Positions 1 through 7,546 of a DNA stretch of 36,855 nt are shown one piece after another. The DNA is taken from the NCBI GenBank assembly GCA_043818395.1, contig JBDRFZ010000006.1, positions 1 through 36,855 of the forward strand, given 5' to 3'. The translations under genes were made by a program, and so were the position numbers. The notes below the pieces were generated by a model. It saw only the letters and a list, made by a program, of their open reading frames with translations, was not told the DNA's origin and did not search any database. This DNA comes from JBDRFZ01 sp043818395 (GTDB lineage: Bacteria; Patescibacteriota; Patescibacteriia; 2-12-FULL-60-25). Numbering within the stretch: position 1 is the first letter of the stretch; the number at the start of each line of letters is the position of its first letter.

Positions 1-91
1 GATCAATATCCTTTTTTGACATAGCGAAAAGTTGGGTTGTCATACCAGACCGTTGTACAGGAATCCGGAGTTCCCGACAGCCGGCCAGAAT

Positions 92-140
92 GTGACATTC
101 TAACTTCCCGCAAAAGGGACATTACAACTTCCGTGGGACA
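92..140. mobile_element. Insertion-sequence terminus-like direct repeats (left edge)
   Basis: Two direct repeats of about 17 nt with the core GACATT..AACTTCC lie at 92-108 and 116-132, 24 nt apart, followed by GGGACA ending at 140. The same arrangement (two repeats, 24-nt period, then eight bases ending in CA) is seen on the opposite strand at the right edge of the window, 36716-36764. Paired binding-site repeats next to a TG...CA end are known from insertion sequences with DDE integrase-type transposases such as IS481/IS3 relatives. I infer that 1-140 is the last part of such an element whose transposase lies to the left; no transposase fragment can be recognised in 1-91. Confidence 0.45.
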
Positions 141-186
141 CTACGCTGTGCAGAGGACGACAGCCTACAAGCCCACCTCCTGCCGT

Positions 187-214
187 TTGACTTATTCGCT
201 TTTTCTGTTATTTT
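187..214 (+). promoter_or_regulatory. Candidate sigma-70 promoter for the 280-1505 gene group
   Basis: A TTGACT -35 box at 187-192 and a TATTTT -10 box at 209-214 are separated by 16 nt, which would start transcription near 221, about 60 nt before the first gene. The rest of 141-279 holds nothing else I can support; a reading frame at 37-246 crosses the IS-like end and is treated as chance. Confidence 0.35.
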
Positions 215-279
215 GGCTCACAGAAGAAAAAGAAGATGTTCCTTGAAATTTAAACGCGCACAGTAGAAAGAAGTGACCA

Positions 280-465
280 ATGAAACCATCGGAGTACGAA
301 GTCGAGTGTCCGAATTGCAGGAAGATCTTTCGGCATGAGCAGACCGTTTGGAGCCTGCTCGATAAACACACGATTACCGTACCGTGCCCATCCTGCGGGC
401 ATTATTGTACGGTCAGCCAGGACGACGATACATCTGCGTTTACTTGCGTGGATCTGGCAAAATAA
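280..465 (+). CDS. Small zinc-ribbon-like protein
   Basis: This 61-residue protein has two CxxC knuckles, CPNC near residues 10-13 and CPSC near residues 36-39, about 26 residues apart. That is the layout of a one-zinc ribbon. There is no signal peptide or membrane segment, so it should be cytoplasmic. The upstream ribosome site is weak (GAAAGAAG). It is followed 30 nt later by a coiled-coil protein and then by the secreted cysteine-rich genes, all on the same strand, so it may be the first gene of an operon. Small zinc-ribbon proteins can bind nucleic acid or protein, but no specific role can be read here. I do not recognise a named family. Confidence 0.55.
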   Translation: MKPSEYEVECPNCRKIFRHEQTVWSLLDKHTITVPCPSCGHYCTVSQDDDTSAFTCVDLAK

Positions 466-495
466 ACAACTCGCTACAACAAGGAGGATGGAGTC

Positions 496-771
496 ATGGC
501 AAAAAAGGCTGGTAAATTTTTGCTAGCGCTCAAAGCCAGATACGAAAGATGGATTAAAAAAATAGAAAGAACCCAGGCCAAAATTCTAGCCATGCAAGCA
601 GAACTTGTGACCATGCAGAGAGAGGCCGAGCAGATGCGCATAGAAGCCGAGGTGCTATCTAGAAACTTGGCTCAGAAACCTAGACCTATCGAAAAATCTA
701 ATCCCAAAAAAGACGAGCCTATATCGTTCAGGCCGCGTCATGCTCCGCCGTTTATCACACCGCGGGATTGA
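496..771 (+). CDS. Small coiled-coil protein
   Basis: This is a 91-residue, highly charged protein. Residues about 15-60 are rich in Lys, Arg, Glu, Gln, Ile, Leu and Met with heptad-like spacing and should form a single coiled coil. The last third is proline-rich and probably disordered. There is no signal peptide. The start is fixed by a textbook Shine-Dalgarno AAGGAGG at 480-486, which contrasts with the weak or absent sites in the glycan genes of this window. It lies between the zinc-ribbon gene and the secreted cysteine-rich genes on the same strand. Its function is unknown; it could be a scaffold or adaptor. Confidence 0.6.
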   Translation: MAKKAGKFLLALKARYERWIKKIERTQAKILAMQAELVTMQREAEQMRIEAEVLSRNLAQKPRPIEKSNPKKDEPISFRPRHAPPFITPRD

Positions 772-831
772 CTGAGTCGGCTTTTAGTGGTATAGAAATA
801 TGTCCGCTACTACCAAAATCGGAGGTGTCAG

Positions 832-1152
832 GTGAAAAAAGATAAGGAAATGCGGATCAGAGCTTGGTTTTTGGTTGCGATCTGTTTGGTTGCGACCAGC
901 ATTGTCTGGATCGTCCTTTTCGTCCTTCCGAGTGACCAGAACCCGGATGGGACGAATTCGGTCACGACTAGCCAGCGTCTCGGTGTTCGTACAGGTAATT
1001 CCGTGACATGCGTAGTGGGTGAAATCTGCACCACGCCAGGACAGTTTTGTTTGCGCGGATCAAGCGAAACGCTGGTCTGCGATACTGAAAGCCGTAAGTT
1101 CCGTCCGGCAAAGGCCGAGGAATCTGCGCTTACGCCAAAGGAGAAGCCATGA
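832..1152 (+). CDS. Membrane-anchored or secreted protein with one cysteine module (GTG start)
   Basis: This 106-residue protein has a hydrophobic helix at about residues 10-31 (an uncleaved anchor or signal peptide) and a short exported domain. That domain contains the cysteine pattern C-x5-C-x6-C-x9-C-D, which recurs in the next two genes. The C-terminal tail is Lys/Glu/Pro-rich. The GTG start is supported by the Shine-Dalgarno CGGAGGT about 5-10 nt upstream; an in-frame ATG lies six codons later. Its stop overlaps the start of the next gene by 4 nt, which indicates translational coupling. No known domain is recognised. The shared module suggests a common origin and perhaps a common extracellular assembly with its two neighbours. 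Confidence 0.65.
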   Translation: MKKDKEMRIRAWFLVAICLVATSIVWIVLFVLPSDQNPDGTNSVTTSQRLGVRTGNSVTCVVGEICTTPGQFCLRGSSETLVCDTESRKFRPAKAEESALTPKEKP

Positions 1153-1505
1153 AAAGAGCGCTTTTTTTCACGTTTTTCTCTCTTGTTCTTTCTACAGCCT
1201 GCGGTCCGGTTGATGAAACCGAGTCACAGCCGCTGGCTCCGGAACCGGACAAGACCTATATCTGCCGCCTGGGTGAGGCGTGCGATGATGTCAGGATTTG
1301 GTGCCGATACGACCCGTCGACGCCGGGTTCTGGTCTCATGACCTGCGACGGCGAGGAGCTGGTTTCCACCTGCAAGGAAGGTTATTACTGCTTCTACGAC
1401 GGCAGTACGCCGGATTATTATCCAAGCTGTTTAGCTAAAGACGGCGAAATATTGGACTGTGATCCGGAAACGCGCTCCTTGCATTCGCGGGAAGACGGGG
1501 GATGA
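1149..1505 (+). CDS. Cysteine-rich lipoprotein with two cysteine modules
   Basis: This is a 118-residue protein with a lipoprotein signal: MKRA, a hydrophobic stretch, then the lipobox LSTAC with Cys18 as the lipidated residue. The mature part holds eight cysteines in two blocks. The first is C-x5-C-x6-C-x13-C-D and the second C-x5-C-x12-C-x9-C. The same two blocks in the same order open the mature part of the next gene product. The start overlaps the preceding gene by 4 nt and has the Shine-Dalgarno AAGGAG seven bases upstream. A strong terminator follows, so the transcript ends here. The protein probably sits on the outer face of a membrane, stabilised by disulfides; its molecular role is unknown. 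Confidence 0.68.
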   Translation: MKRALFFTFFSLVLSTACGPVDETESQPLAPEPDKTYICRLGEACDDVRIWCRYDPSTPGSGLMTCDGEELVSTCKEGYYCFYDGSTPDYYPSCLAKDGEILDCDPETRSLHSREDGG

Positions 1506-1526
1506 AAATCTCCTAAGTCCTGCTCT

Positions 1527-1563
1527 AAAAAGCCGCTTTGATTTAATCGTCAAGCGGCTTTTT
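1527..1563 (+). terminator. Rho-independent terminator
   Basis: A perfect 12-bp stem (AAAAAGCCGCTT at 1527-1538 with AAGCGGCTTTTT at 1552-1563) encloses a 13-nt loop and provides its own T-run. It closes the 280-1505 gene group and separates it from the DUF4215 gene. Confidence 0.88.
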
Positions 1564-1778
1564 GCGTTAAATAAGGGATTTTTTAAAAAGTAATAAAAAG
1601 TCTTGGTTAGTGTATATTAAATGGCGCCTTGACAAAGCTATATGCCTTTGTTAGGGTCACGTATCCCCAAGAAGGGCGAAACAAGCTCAAAAAAGGGGAG
1701 TTTCCTGTTGTCAAAAAAGGTAGGCCTACGGAAAAGGCAACAGGGAAAATGGATCGATCCTTGACAGGAGTACGAGAG
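1564..1778 (+). promoter_or_regulatory. Promoter region and structured leader of the DUF4215 gene
   Basis: This 215-nt stretch has a TATATT box at 1613-1618 and a TTGACA box at 1629-1634, either of which could belong to a promoter. A 9-bp stem (1704-1712 with 1736-1744, one G-U pair) encloses a perfect 10-bp palindrome, GTAGGCCTAC, at 1720-1729, so a leader RNA would fold into a two-level hairpin. The reading frame of the next gene is open through the region from a TTG at 1629. The peptide it would add is very basic and would precede a clear signal peptide, so I treat it as leader. I could not match it to a known riboswitch. Confidence 0.4.
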
Positions 1779-3824
1779 ATGGAAACCAAGAAACGGAAAG
1801 TTTGGACGGGTTTGGCCGTCCTGTGTGTGGCATTCGCCACAGCAGGAGTTTTGGCCGTGGGATGCGGCTCCGACACCAAGACCGACGAGCCTGTGGCCGC
1901 GTCAACCGACGCGATCATGGGTTGCGACTACAACGCCAAGTGTACGACACTTGGCCAATACTGCTTTTTCTTCCCGGGAGATCCCACCAGCGGCCAGCTC
2001 GTGTGCGACATCGACGACCTGAGCAACAAGCACTGGGCCAGTTACTGCGAGGTCGGCTACTACTGCGGGGAAGACGCGGGAAACGAGAACGGCTGTGATC
2101 GCGGCGATGGCGACATGCTCGCCTGCAACAACGTCAACCACGCCCTGCGCGAGATCGTGTGCGGCGACGGCAACGTCGACGCGCCCGAGGTCTGCGACGA
2201 CGGCAACGTGGAGGACTGCGACGGCTGTCGCGGTGACTGCAGCGCGATCGAGACCGGCTGCGGCGACGGATTCCTCTGTGGAACCGAAGCCTGCGACGAT
2301 GGCAATACGGCCTGGAATGATGGGTGCAATCCCGATTGCACCACCGAGAACTGCGGCGACGGCATCGTGCAAGCTGGCGAGGAGTGCGACGACGGTACCA
2401 ACGACGGCTTTTTCTGCGATCCCAACTGCACGTTTCCGAACTGCGGCAACGGCGTCGTGAACCCGCTCATGGGCGAGGAATGCGACGACGGCGTGCAGTG
2501 CACGGACGGCACCGACTGCACCGCGGACCCCTTGGTCTGCGTCGGCATCGGCGACGACTCGTGCGCCACTCGTGATGAGGACGGCTGCAACGCGGACTGC
2601 TCTACGCAGCGCTGCGGCGACGGCCAGGTCAACGGCACCGAGGAGTGCGATGACGGCAACACCGTGAACACGGATGGCTGCACCAACGCGTGTCTGCTCC
2701 CGGTCTGCGGCGACGGCTACGTCCAAGCGGGCGAGCAGTGCGACGACGGCGACGCCGCTTGCGGCGGCGACTGCAACTCGACCTGTCAGTTCCCGGTCTG
2801 CGGCGACGGGTGTCTGGACGCGAACGAAGGCGAGGAGTGCGACGACGGCAATACCGACAGCGGTGACGCCTGCCAGTACGACTGCACCCTTCCGTCTTGC
2901 GGCGACGGAATCCTGGATGAGGGCGAGGCCTGCGACGACGGCAACTTGGTCAACGGTGACGGCTGCAACAGCCTTTGCCAGATCGGTGCAACTTGCACCG
3001 AGGAGAATCCGGTTCCCTGCCTCGAGGGCGCCTACGGGTGTCTGCCTGTGGACGTGTCCTACTGCCTGAGCGATCCGGACGGCCCCGGCGGAAATCCGCC
3101 AGCTCTCCAGCAATGCCTGTGCGCCAACGAGAGCGATGGCAACAAGGGCACCTGGAAGGCACAGGGTTCGACCTGCGATGACCAGTGCTGGAGCGATCCG
3201 GTGGGTGCAGGCGGTGCTGGTGGTGCTGGAGCGGGCGGTGCCGGTGCGGCGCCTCCGACCGGCGGTTCCGGCGGTACGGGTGGGACGACTACCACGACCA
3301 CTTCGAGCAGCAGTTCGTCTTCCAGCTCTACCTCCACCAGCTCCTCATCCTCGAGCAGCAGCTCGTCCACTTCCGGTACGGGCGGTGCGGGTGGCGCACC
3401 TCCGGTTCCGACTTGCACCTTCGGGTACACGGTCGAGCCAGGGTTCACCCCAAGTGGCAGCGTTTACGTGGTTGGCGGCTTCCTCGATTCGGGCGCCAGC
3501 TATCATTCCAACTGGGGTACGGGTAGCCCGATCTGCACCATGAGCTTGAGCGGCACGTACAGCTGTGACGTCGGAAGCGTGCTCAATTGTGGGCATGACC
3601 TGTACTTCAACGTCGCCGGCACGAGCGATCTCTGCGACGACGACGGTGGCTCCACGAGTTGGTTCTCGGGTGACTGGTCCTCATTCTTCTGCGGAGGCGA
3701 CGGTAGCTACTTCGGTACGCCGACTCTCACCTGCGACGGAGTTCCGGTCAGCTTCTCGCCCGTGGCCAATCCGGATGGTCCTCCCTACTACAACAGCTAC
3801 GTGGCGACTCTTCCCTGCCCATAG
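1779..3824 (+). CDS. Secreted lipoprotein with cysteine modules and eight DUF4215 (Myxococcus cysteine-rich) repeats
   Basis: The ATG at 1779 (681 residues) follows the Shine-Dalgarno AGGAG and opens a signal peptide ending in an AVGC lipobox. Next come two cysteine modules like those of the preceding gene (C-x5-C-x6-C-x13-C-D, then C-x5-C). Residues about 128-400 hold eight repeats of the CGDG...E.CDDGN...DGC...C type, the DUF4215/TIGR02232 signature common in myxobacterial surface proteins. After another cysteine-rich stretch, a Gly/Ala/Thr/Ser linker (about 475-541) leads to a 140-residue C-terminal domain with eight or nine Cys and a beta-rich look that hints at a carbohydrate-binding fold (weak). 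The gene is GC-rich at third codon positions, unlike the glycan genes after it. I infer transfer from a Myxococcota-like donor. The likely role is adhesion or surface binding. Confidence 0.85.
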   Translation: METKKRKVWTGLAVLCVAFATAGVLAVGCGSDTKTDEPVAASTDAIMGCDYNAKCTTLGQYCFFFPGDPTSGQLVCDIDDLSNKHWASYCEVGYYCGEDAGNENGCDRGDGDMLACNNVNHALREIVCGDGNVDAPEVCDDGNVEDCDGCRGDCSAIETGCGDGFLCGTEACDDGNTAWNDGCNPDCTTENCGDGIVQAGEECDDGTNDGFFCDPNCTFPNCGNGVVNPLMGEECDDGVQCTDGTDCTADPLVCVGIGDDSCATRDEDGCNADCSTQRCGDGQVNGTEECDDGNTVNTDGCTNACLLPVCGDGYVQAGEQCDDGDAACGGDCNSTCQFPVCGDGCLDANEGEECDDGNTDSGDACQYDCTLPSCGDGILDEGEACDDGNLVNGDGCNSLCQIGATCTEENPVPCLEGAYGCLPVDVSYCLSDPDGPGGNPPALQQCLCANESDGNKGTWKAQGSTCDDQCWSDPVGAGGAGGAGAGGAGAAPPTGGSGGTGGTTTTTTSSSSSSSSSTSTSSSSSSSSSSTSGTGGAGGAPPVPTCTFGYTVEPGFTPSGSVYVVGGFLDSGASYHSNWGTGSPICTMSLSGTYSCDVGSVLNCGHDLYFNVAGTSDLCDDDGGSTSWFSGDWSSFFCGGDGSYFGTPTLTCDGVPVSFSPVANPDGPPYYNSYVATLPCP

Positions 3825-3896
3825 CATTCGCACCTTCAACAACTAGACTCTAGACTCGGCGTTTCGACGCCTTGAGACAAGAGTCTCTACTACGAG

Positions 3897-3932
3897 ACCG
3901 GCTAGTATCGCAAGATACCGGCCGGTTTTTTT
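3897..3932 (+). terminator. Rho-independent terminator after the DUF4215 gene
   Basis: The stem ACCGGC(TA)GTATC pairs with GATAC(CG)GCCGGT across a GCAA tetraloop, with one internal mismatch, and is followed by seven T residues. A smaller hairpin with a TTCG loop (GGCGT/ACGCC, 3858-3871) precedes it. Confidence 0.82.
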
Positions 3933-3940
3933 ATATTCCA

Positions 3941-4123
3941 CCAAAAGATCCTTCGACTCCGCTACGCTCAGGACGACAGAGTTTCTCCGCTACGCTCAGG
4001 ACGACAGCCCTTTGTCGTCCCGAGATCCTTATCTGTCGTCCCGAGCTTGTCGAGGGATCTTTTTGCATTCCATGAGGCGTCGAAAGATCCTTCGACTCCG
4101 CTCCGCTCCGCTCAGGACGACAG
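3941..4123. repeat. Dispersed palindromic repeat cluster
   Basis: Five full or partial copies of one palindromic repeat lie here. The right-hand form AGATCCTTCGACTCCGCT..CTCAGGACGACAG is at 3941-3979, partially at 3985-4007, and again at 4081-4122. The left-hand form TGTCGTCCCGAGC..GTCGAGGGATCT is at 4033-4063 with a fragment at 4013-4028. Left and right forms are imperfect inverted repeats of each other. The same family forms the array at 19549-20068. Similar sequences are scattered through many bacterial genomes; function is unknown. Short reading frames across them are not genes. Confidence 0.85.
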
Positions 4124-4140
4124 GGCCTCTACGTACAAGT

Positions 4141-4197
4141 CTGTTCACTGTTCATCGTTCACTGTTCGCTCTCTACTCTGCGCTCTCTGCTCTGTGT
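4141..4197. repeat. Low-complexity repeat of the TTCACTGTTCATCG type
   Basis: Degenerate repeats of TTCACTG/TTCATCG (best unit TCATCGTTCACTGT at about 4152-4165) grade into a CTCTCTGCTCTG run. The 14-nt unit differs at only two positions from the 14-nt unit repeated three times inside the glycosyltransferase gene at 27473-27514. Confidence 0.6.
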
Positions 4198-4212
4198 TCC
4201 ATAATATGCTCA

Positions 4213-4221
4213 TGCTAAACT
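4213..4221 (+). promoter_or_regulatory. Extended -10 promoter, leaderless start
   Basis: TGC-TAAACT (hexamer 4216-4221) ends seven bases before the ATG at 4229. With initiation 6-8 nt downstream of the -10 box, the transcript would begin at or next to the start codon, and no Shine-Dalgarno sequence is present. Confidence 0.55.
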
Positions 4222-4228
4222 ATGACTA

Positions 4229-5653
4229 ATGGCAGAAATCATTAAGCCACAGGAAGTTGTAACCTTGTCTTGGGGTTTATTTTTAGCTTTGGCTCTATCC
4301 GCAGTTTTAATTGCCGCCGGTTTTCCGGTTGGGCCGATTTTTTTAATCGGTCTGGCCGCAGTTATGATTTTTGCCTTTCGTTATATTTACCTTACGTTTT
4401 TTATTGCCGTAGCTTTCATGCCTTTTCTTGGTATAACGGTATCCGTGCCCACCGGAGCAATAAATATTGGTCAAAGAGCTTTTGGCGGTTCGATAGATGT
4501 GAGTTTAGGCGAAGTTTTTTTATTTGTCGTGCTTGGAGCCTGGGCTTTAAAATTAATCATGCTCTGGCGTCGGCGCGGTGATGAAAATTGGCGGCCGCGT
4601 TTTCCGCTTATCAGATCTTATCTCTGTTTATTCGCCGCTCATCTTATATCCGCTTTTTCACCGCTCGTGCCGGATCCGGTCTTAGTGGTCAAATACTCTC
4701 TCCGGCCAGTATTTTATAGTTATCTGGCTTTTATCGCACTTCCTGTCAACTTGATACGTTCGAGAAGACGTTTGATAACCGTGTTATCGGTTTTTATTGG
4801 TGTCGGTATTTTGGCTGCCTTGAACGGTCTGGTGTCTATTTTTTTTCCAATCGATGGATCTAATTTAGTCGGCCGGGCGCATCCCTATCCTATTTTTGGG
4901 ATAAACGCATTGGGAGAAAATCATAATTCGTTGGCAGAATTACTCGTGGTTACAACGCCACTGACCCTGGCTTTGATTGGTCTTGTTCGTCATGAAAGGA
5001 CGAAAAGGCTTTTATACATGGCCACATCCTTGCAATTCGTGATTGGTTTGTTGACTTTTACGCGAACAGGCTGGATTGTTTTTGCATTGCAAATTACTTG
5101 TTTGCTGGCAACGGTTTGGCGGCGGACAGCGACTAAATATATATCTAAAATACTCATAGCTTCTATTTTTTTAGCGCCTCTCGCCGTTACTATGTTGGCT
5201 TATTCCGTATCCCAGACTGCGCAGAGCTCTAATTCAACCAGGCTTGCTTTAACCCAGATCGCTATGCAGATTTTTTATACGAGTCCCTGGGTAGGCGGCG
5301 GGGCAGGTACTTTTGTGGACCGGGTCGGATCAACGAGTGTTTTTCTTTTGGAATACGGCGATCCACTTGATTCGCATGGATTCTTACAAAAACTGGCAGC
5401 TGAAACCGGCCTGGTCGGGCTCTTGGGTTATGCGATAGTTATCGCTGCCTCGTTGGTTGTTTTTTGGCGCGGTTATAAGTTGATTAAATCGCCTGTCTCA
5501 AAAAATATTTTAGTGTTTGTGGTTTTGGCTTTTTTAGGCAGTGTGGTTTATCAATTGTTCAATACTTCTTACTGGACCGGCAGATTATGGCTTCCTCTTG
5601 GACTATTGATCGCCACGATCGAAGTTTTTCGCAGAGAGGAAAGAAAACAGTAA
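4229..5653 (+). CDS. O-antigen ligase/polymerase-like membrane protein (Wzy/WaaL superfamily)
   Basis: This is a 474-residue polytopic protein with about ten to twelve hydrophobic helices spread along its length. A large non-membrane loop between about residues 330 and 395 carries the small-residue and aromatic pattern of the O-antigen ligase family (PF04932). The signature turn FTRTGW lies at about residue 280, and GGGAGTF and LDSHGFLQKLAAETGLVGLLGY follow in the loop and next helix. Members join or polymerise lipid-linked glycans on the outer face of the membrane. The gene starts right behind an extended -10 box without a Shine-Dalgarno and heads a run of glycan genes (methyltransferase-GT fusion 18 nt later). 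Polymerase and ligase roles cannot be told apart by sequence. Confidence 0.88.
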   Translation: MAEIIKPQEVVTLSWGLFLALALSAVLIAAGFPVGPIFLIGLAAVMIFAFRYIYLTFFIAVAFMPFLGITVSVPTGAINIGQRAFGGSIDVSLGEVFLFVVLGAWALKLIMLWRRRGDENWRPRFPLIRSYLCLFAAHLISAFSPLVPDPVLVVKYSLRPVFYSYLAFIALPVNLIRSRRRLITVLSVFIGVGILAALNGLVSIFFPIDGSNLVGRAHPYPIFGINALGENHNSLAELLVVTTPLTLALIGLVRHERTKRLLYMATSLQFVIGLLTFTRTGWIVFALQITCLLATVWRRTATKYISKILIASIFLAPLAVTMLAYSVSQTAQSSNSTRLALTQIAMQIFYTSPWVGGGAGTFVDRVGSTSVFLLEYGDPLDSHGFLQKLAAETGLVGLLGYAIVIAASLVVFWRGYKLIKSPVSKNILVFVVLAFLGSVVYQLFNTSYWTGRLWLPLGLLIATIEVFRREERKQ

Positions 5654-5656
5654 AAG

Positions 5657-5665
5657 TGCTATTAT
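5657..5665 (+). promoter_or_regulatory. Extended -10 promoter, leaderless GTG start
   Basis: TGC-TATTAT (hexamer 5660-5665) is followed by six bases and then the GTG start codon at 5672. This is the cleanest leaderless arrangement on the plus strand. It lies in the 18-nt gap after the O-antigen ligase gene, so it may act in addition to read-through. Confidence 0.6.
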
Positions 5666-5671
5666 TTTAGC

Positions 5672-7546
5672 GTGATACCAACAAAAAATTATCATAAGGT
5701 CACAGCTTATCACCGTGAGCCAGGAGGTTTGCGTCGTTTGGATTTTTTTGTAAATTCCATAAAAGAAACATTTGACGATAAGTCAAAATTTTCAGTGGTG
5801 AAAATTTTAGACGTGGGTTGCGGCAAGGGGAATGTGACACTACCTCTGGCTTTTTTGGGCTATCAAGTCACGGGTGTTGATTATGATGCGGAATCCATCA
5901 GAGAAGCGCGAAAAAGCGCGGAAGAGTTGGGCTTGAGCGCTGTTTTTCATGAAGGGTCGCTAGATCGTGTCAGCGCACAAAGATTTGATGTCATAATCGC
6001 TAGCGAAGTTTTGGAGCATCAAATCAATCCCGAGGTTTTTTTAAAAGACTTGGCGCAGCTTTTAACCCCGAACGGGATTCTGCTTCTGTCAGTTCCCAAT
6101 GGCAATAGTCTGGAAGAGAGAATCAGAAAATTTACAACTCATACAAGGTTCGGTCGCTGGTTTAAAAGAAACGTTAAGCGTTGGATAGCGCACCAGGATA
6201 TACAAAGCGCAGCCGAACATCCGCATGAACAATATTTTTCCTGGAAAAGTTTACGTCGTGTTTTACGCGACGGAGGATTCAAGATTGATAACATGGCTTC
6301 GGCTGCAGCTGTATTCAAGGAATTTTATTATCTCCTTGGAAGGATATTTTTGAAACGCGGTTCGCGCTGGTTTCATTTTTTGGACAGTTTAGACGCCCGG
6401 CTTTCGCCTTTACTACCGATTTCCATGATGGATGGTTGGTTGATAAAAGCTCATGCTTTTGACGCTTCAAAGCCGCTCGTCATGCAGATCGTACCGACCA
6501 TGAATTCCGGCGGCGCGGAAAAATTGATCTATGAATTAGCCAAGCGATTGCCGGAGCAGGGGTATGATGTCATCACCATCTCCATGTTTGGCGGCGGGCC
6601 GCTTGAGACTGATTTTATACGAGACGGTTTACCATTGAAGGTTTTTAGGCGAAGCGGTTTTTTTGCGATCAAAACATTCTTTGAACTGAAAGAATTCATG
6701 GCGTATGAAGAACCTGTTTTGGTTCATACTCATCTTTTTGGTGCAGATGTTTTTGGCCGCGTAGCCGCCAGGGTGTTAAAAGTGCCCGTGATTATTTCGA
6801 CGGAACACAGCATTAATTGCGATCACGGGGGTTTTAAACGTTTTGTAAAAAAAGTTTTGTCTAAATTTACTACCGTTTTCATTTCTGTTTCCAAGGAAGC
6901 TAAAAAATACATGACACGAGTCGAAGGAATTCAAGAAGGAAAAATCAGAGTCATCGAAAACGGTATAGACTTGTCTAAAATAAAAACAAGACCGCCTACA
7001 CCATTTCACGATAAACCGCGACTTATTACCGTAGGCCGACTGGTTAGGCAAAAAGACCAAGCCACTCTTTTCAAGGCCTTGTCTTTAGTTAAACGCCCGT
7101 GGATGCTACAAATCGTTGGTGGCGGCGCGCTGGAAGAACAGTTGCGAGCCCTTGCCGAAAGACTGGGTATAGGAGCTAAGATATATTGGCTGGGCTATCG
7201 CAGTGACGTGCCGGACCTTTTAGCGAATTCCGATCTTTTTTGCTTTCCATCAAGATGGGAGGGTTTGGGATTGGCGTTTATGGAAGCCGCTGCGGCAGGC
7301 GTACCAATAATCGCTTCTGATTTGCCTGTTTTTCGCGAAATTTTAAATTCCAAGCAGGCGGTTTTTGTGCCGGCGGCTGATGTGCCGGCCTGGTCCAAGG
7401 CTATCGACGGCATCCTCTCCGATCCCATGATCGCAGTACGTCGTGCGCAAGAGGCAATCCCGATAATCGCTAGAAGATTTTCTATTGAACGTATGGTCAA
7501 AGCCTATGCTGATTTATATCGCGAATTGATAAATAAAAAAGTATGA
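5672..7546 (+). CDS. Fusion of SAM-dependent methyltransferase and GT4-type glycosyltransferase
   Basis: This is one uninterrupted 624-residue frame. Residues about 1-250 form a class I SAM methyltransferase: DVGCGKG at about 47-53 is motif I, VDYD the ribose-binding acid, ASEVLEH motif II, and LTPNGILLLSVPN the post-II strand. Residues about 270-624 form a GT-B glycosyltransferase of family GT4: the N-domain opens QIVPTMNSGGAEKLI, and the C-domain has VGRLVRQKD and the EX7E nucleotide-sugar site EGLGLAFME at about 528-536. Coupling sugar transfer to methylation in one chain suggests that the sugar just added is methylated. The start is a GTG six bases after a -10 box. It overlaps the next gene by 4 nt. 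Substrates are unknown. Confidence 0.9.
   Translation: MIPTKNYHKVTAYHREPGGLRRLDFFVNSIKETFDDKSKFSVVKILDVGCGKGNVTLPLAFLGYQVTGVDYDAESIREARKSAEELGLSAVFHEGSLDRVSAQRFDVIIASEVLEHQINPEVFLKDLAQLLTPNGILLLSVPNGNSLEERIRKFTTHTRFGRWFKRNVKRWIAHQDIQSAAEHPHEQYFSWKSLRRVLRDGGFKIDNMASAAAVFKEFYYLLGRIFLKRGSRWFHFLDSLDARLSPLLPISMMDGWLIKAHAFDASKPLVMQIVPTMNSGGAEKLIYELAKRLPEQGYDVITISMFGGGPLETDFIRDGLPLKVFRRSGFFAIKTFFELKEFMAYEEPVLVHTHLFGADVFGRVAARVLKVPVIISTEHSINCDHGGFKRFVKKVLSKFTTVFISVSKEAKKYMTRVEGIQEGKIRVIENGIDLSKIKTRPPTPFHDKPRLITVGRLVRQKDQATLFKALSLVKRPWMLQIVGGGALEEQLRALAERLGIGAKIYWLGYRSDVPDLLANSDLFCFPSRWEGLGLAFMEAAAAGVPIIASDLPVFREILNSKQAVFVPAADVPAWSKAIDGILSDPMIAVRRAQEAIPIIARRFSIERMVKAYADLYRELINKKV

Noticed and set aside
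37..246. 69-codon open frame at the left edge
   Set aside because: It crosses the IS-like terminus, has no ribosome site, and shows no recognisable sequence.
1651..1745. Possible cyclic-di-GMP (GEMM-I) riboswitch, suggested by GGGTCACG and AGGGCGAAAC
   Set aside because: The order and the GCAAAGCC core and tetraloop-receptor segments of GEMM-I are missing.
1902..3113. 403-codon open frame on the minus strand inside the DUF4215 gene
   Set aside because: It mirrors the GC-rich periodic repeats of the plus-strand gene; the translation is Val/Ala-rich with no domain, and the plus-strand cysteine pattern is decisive.
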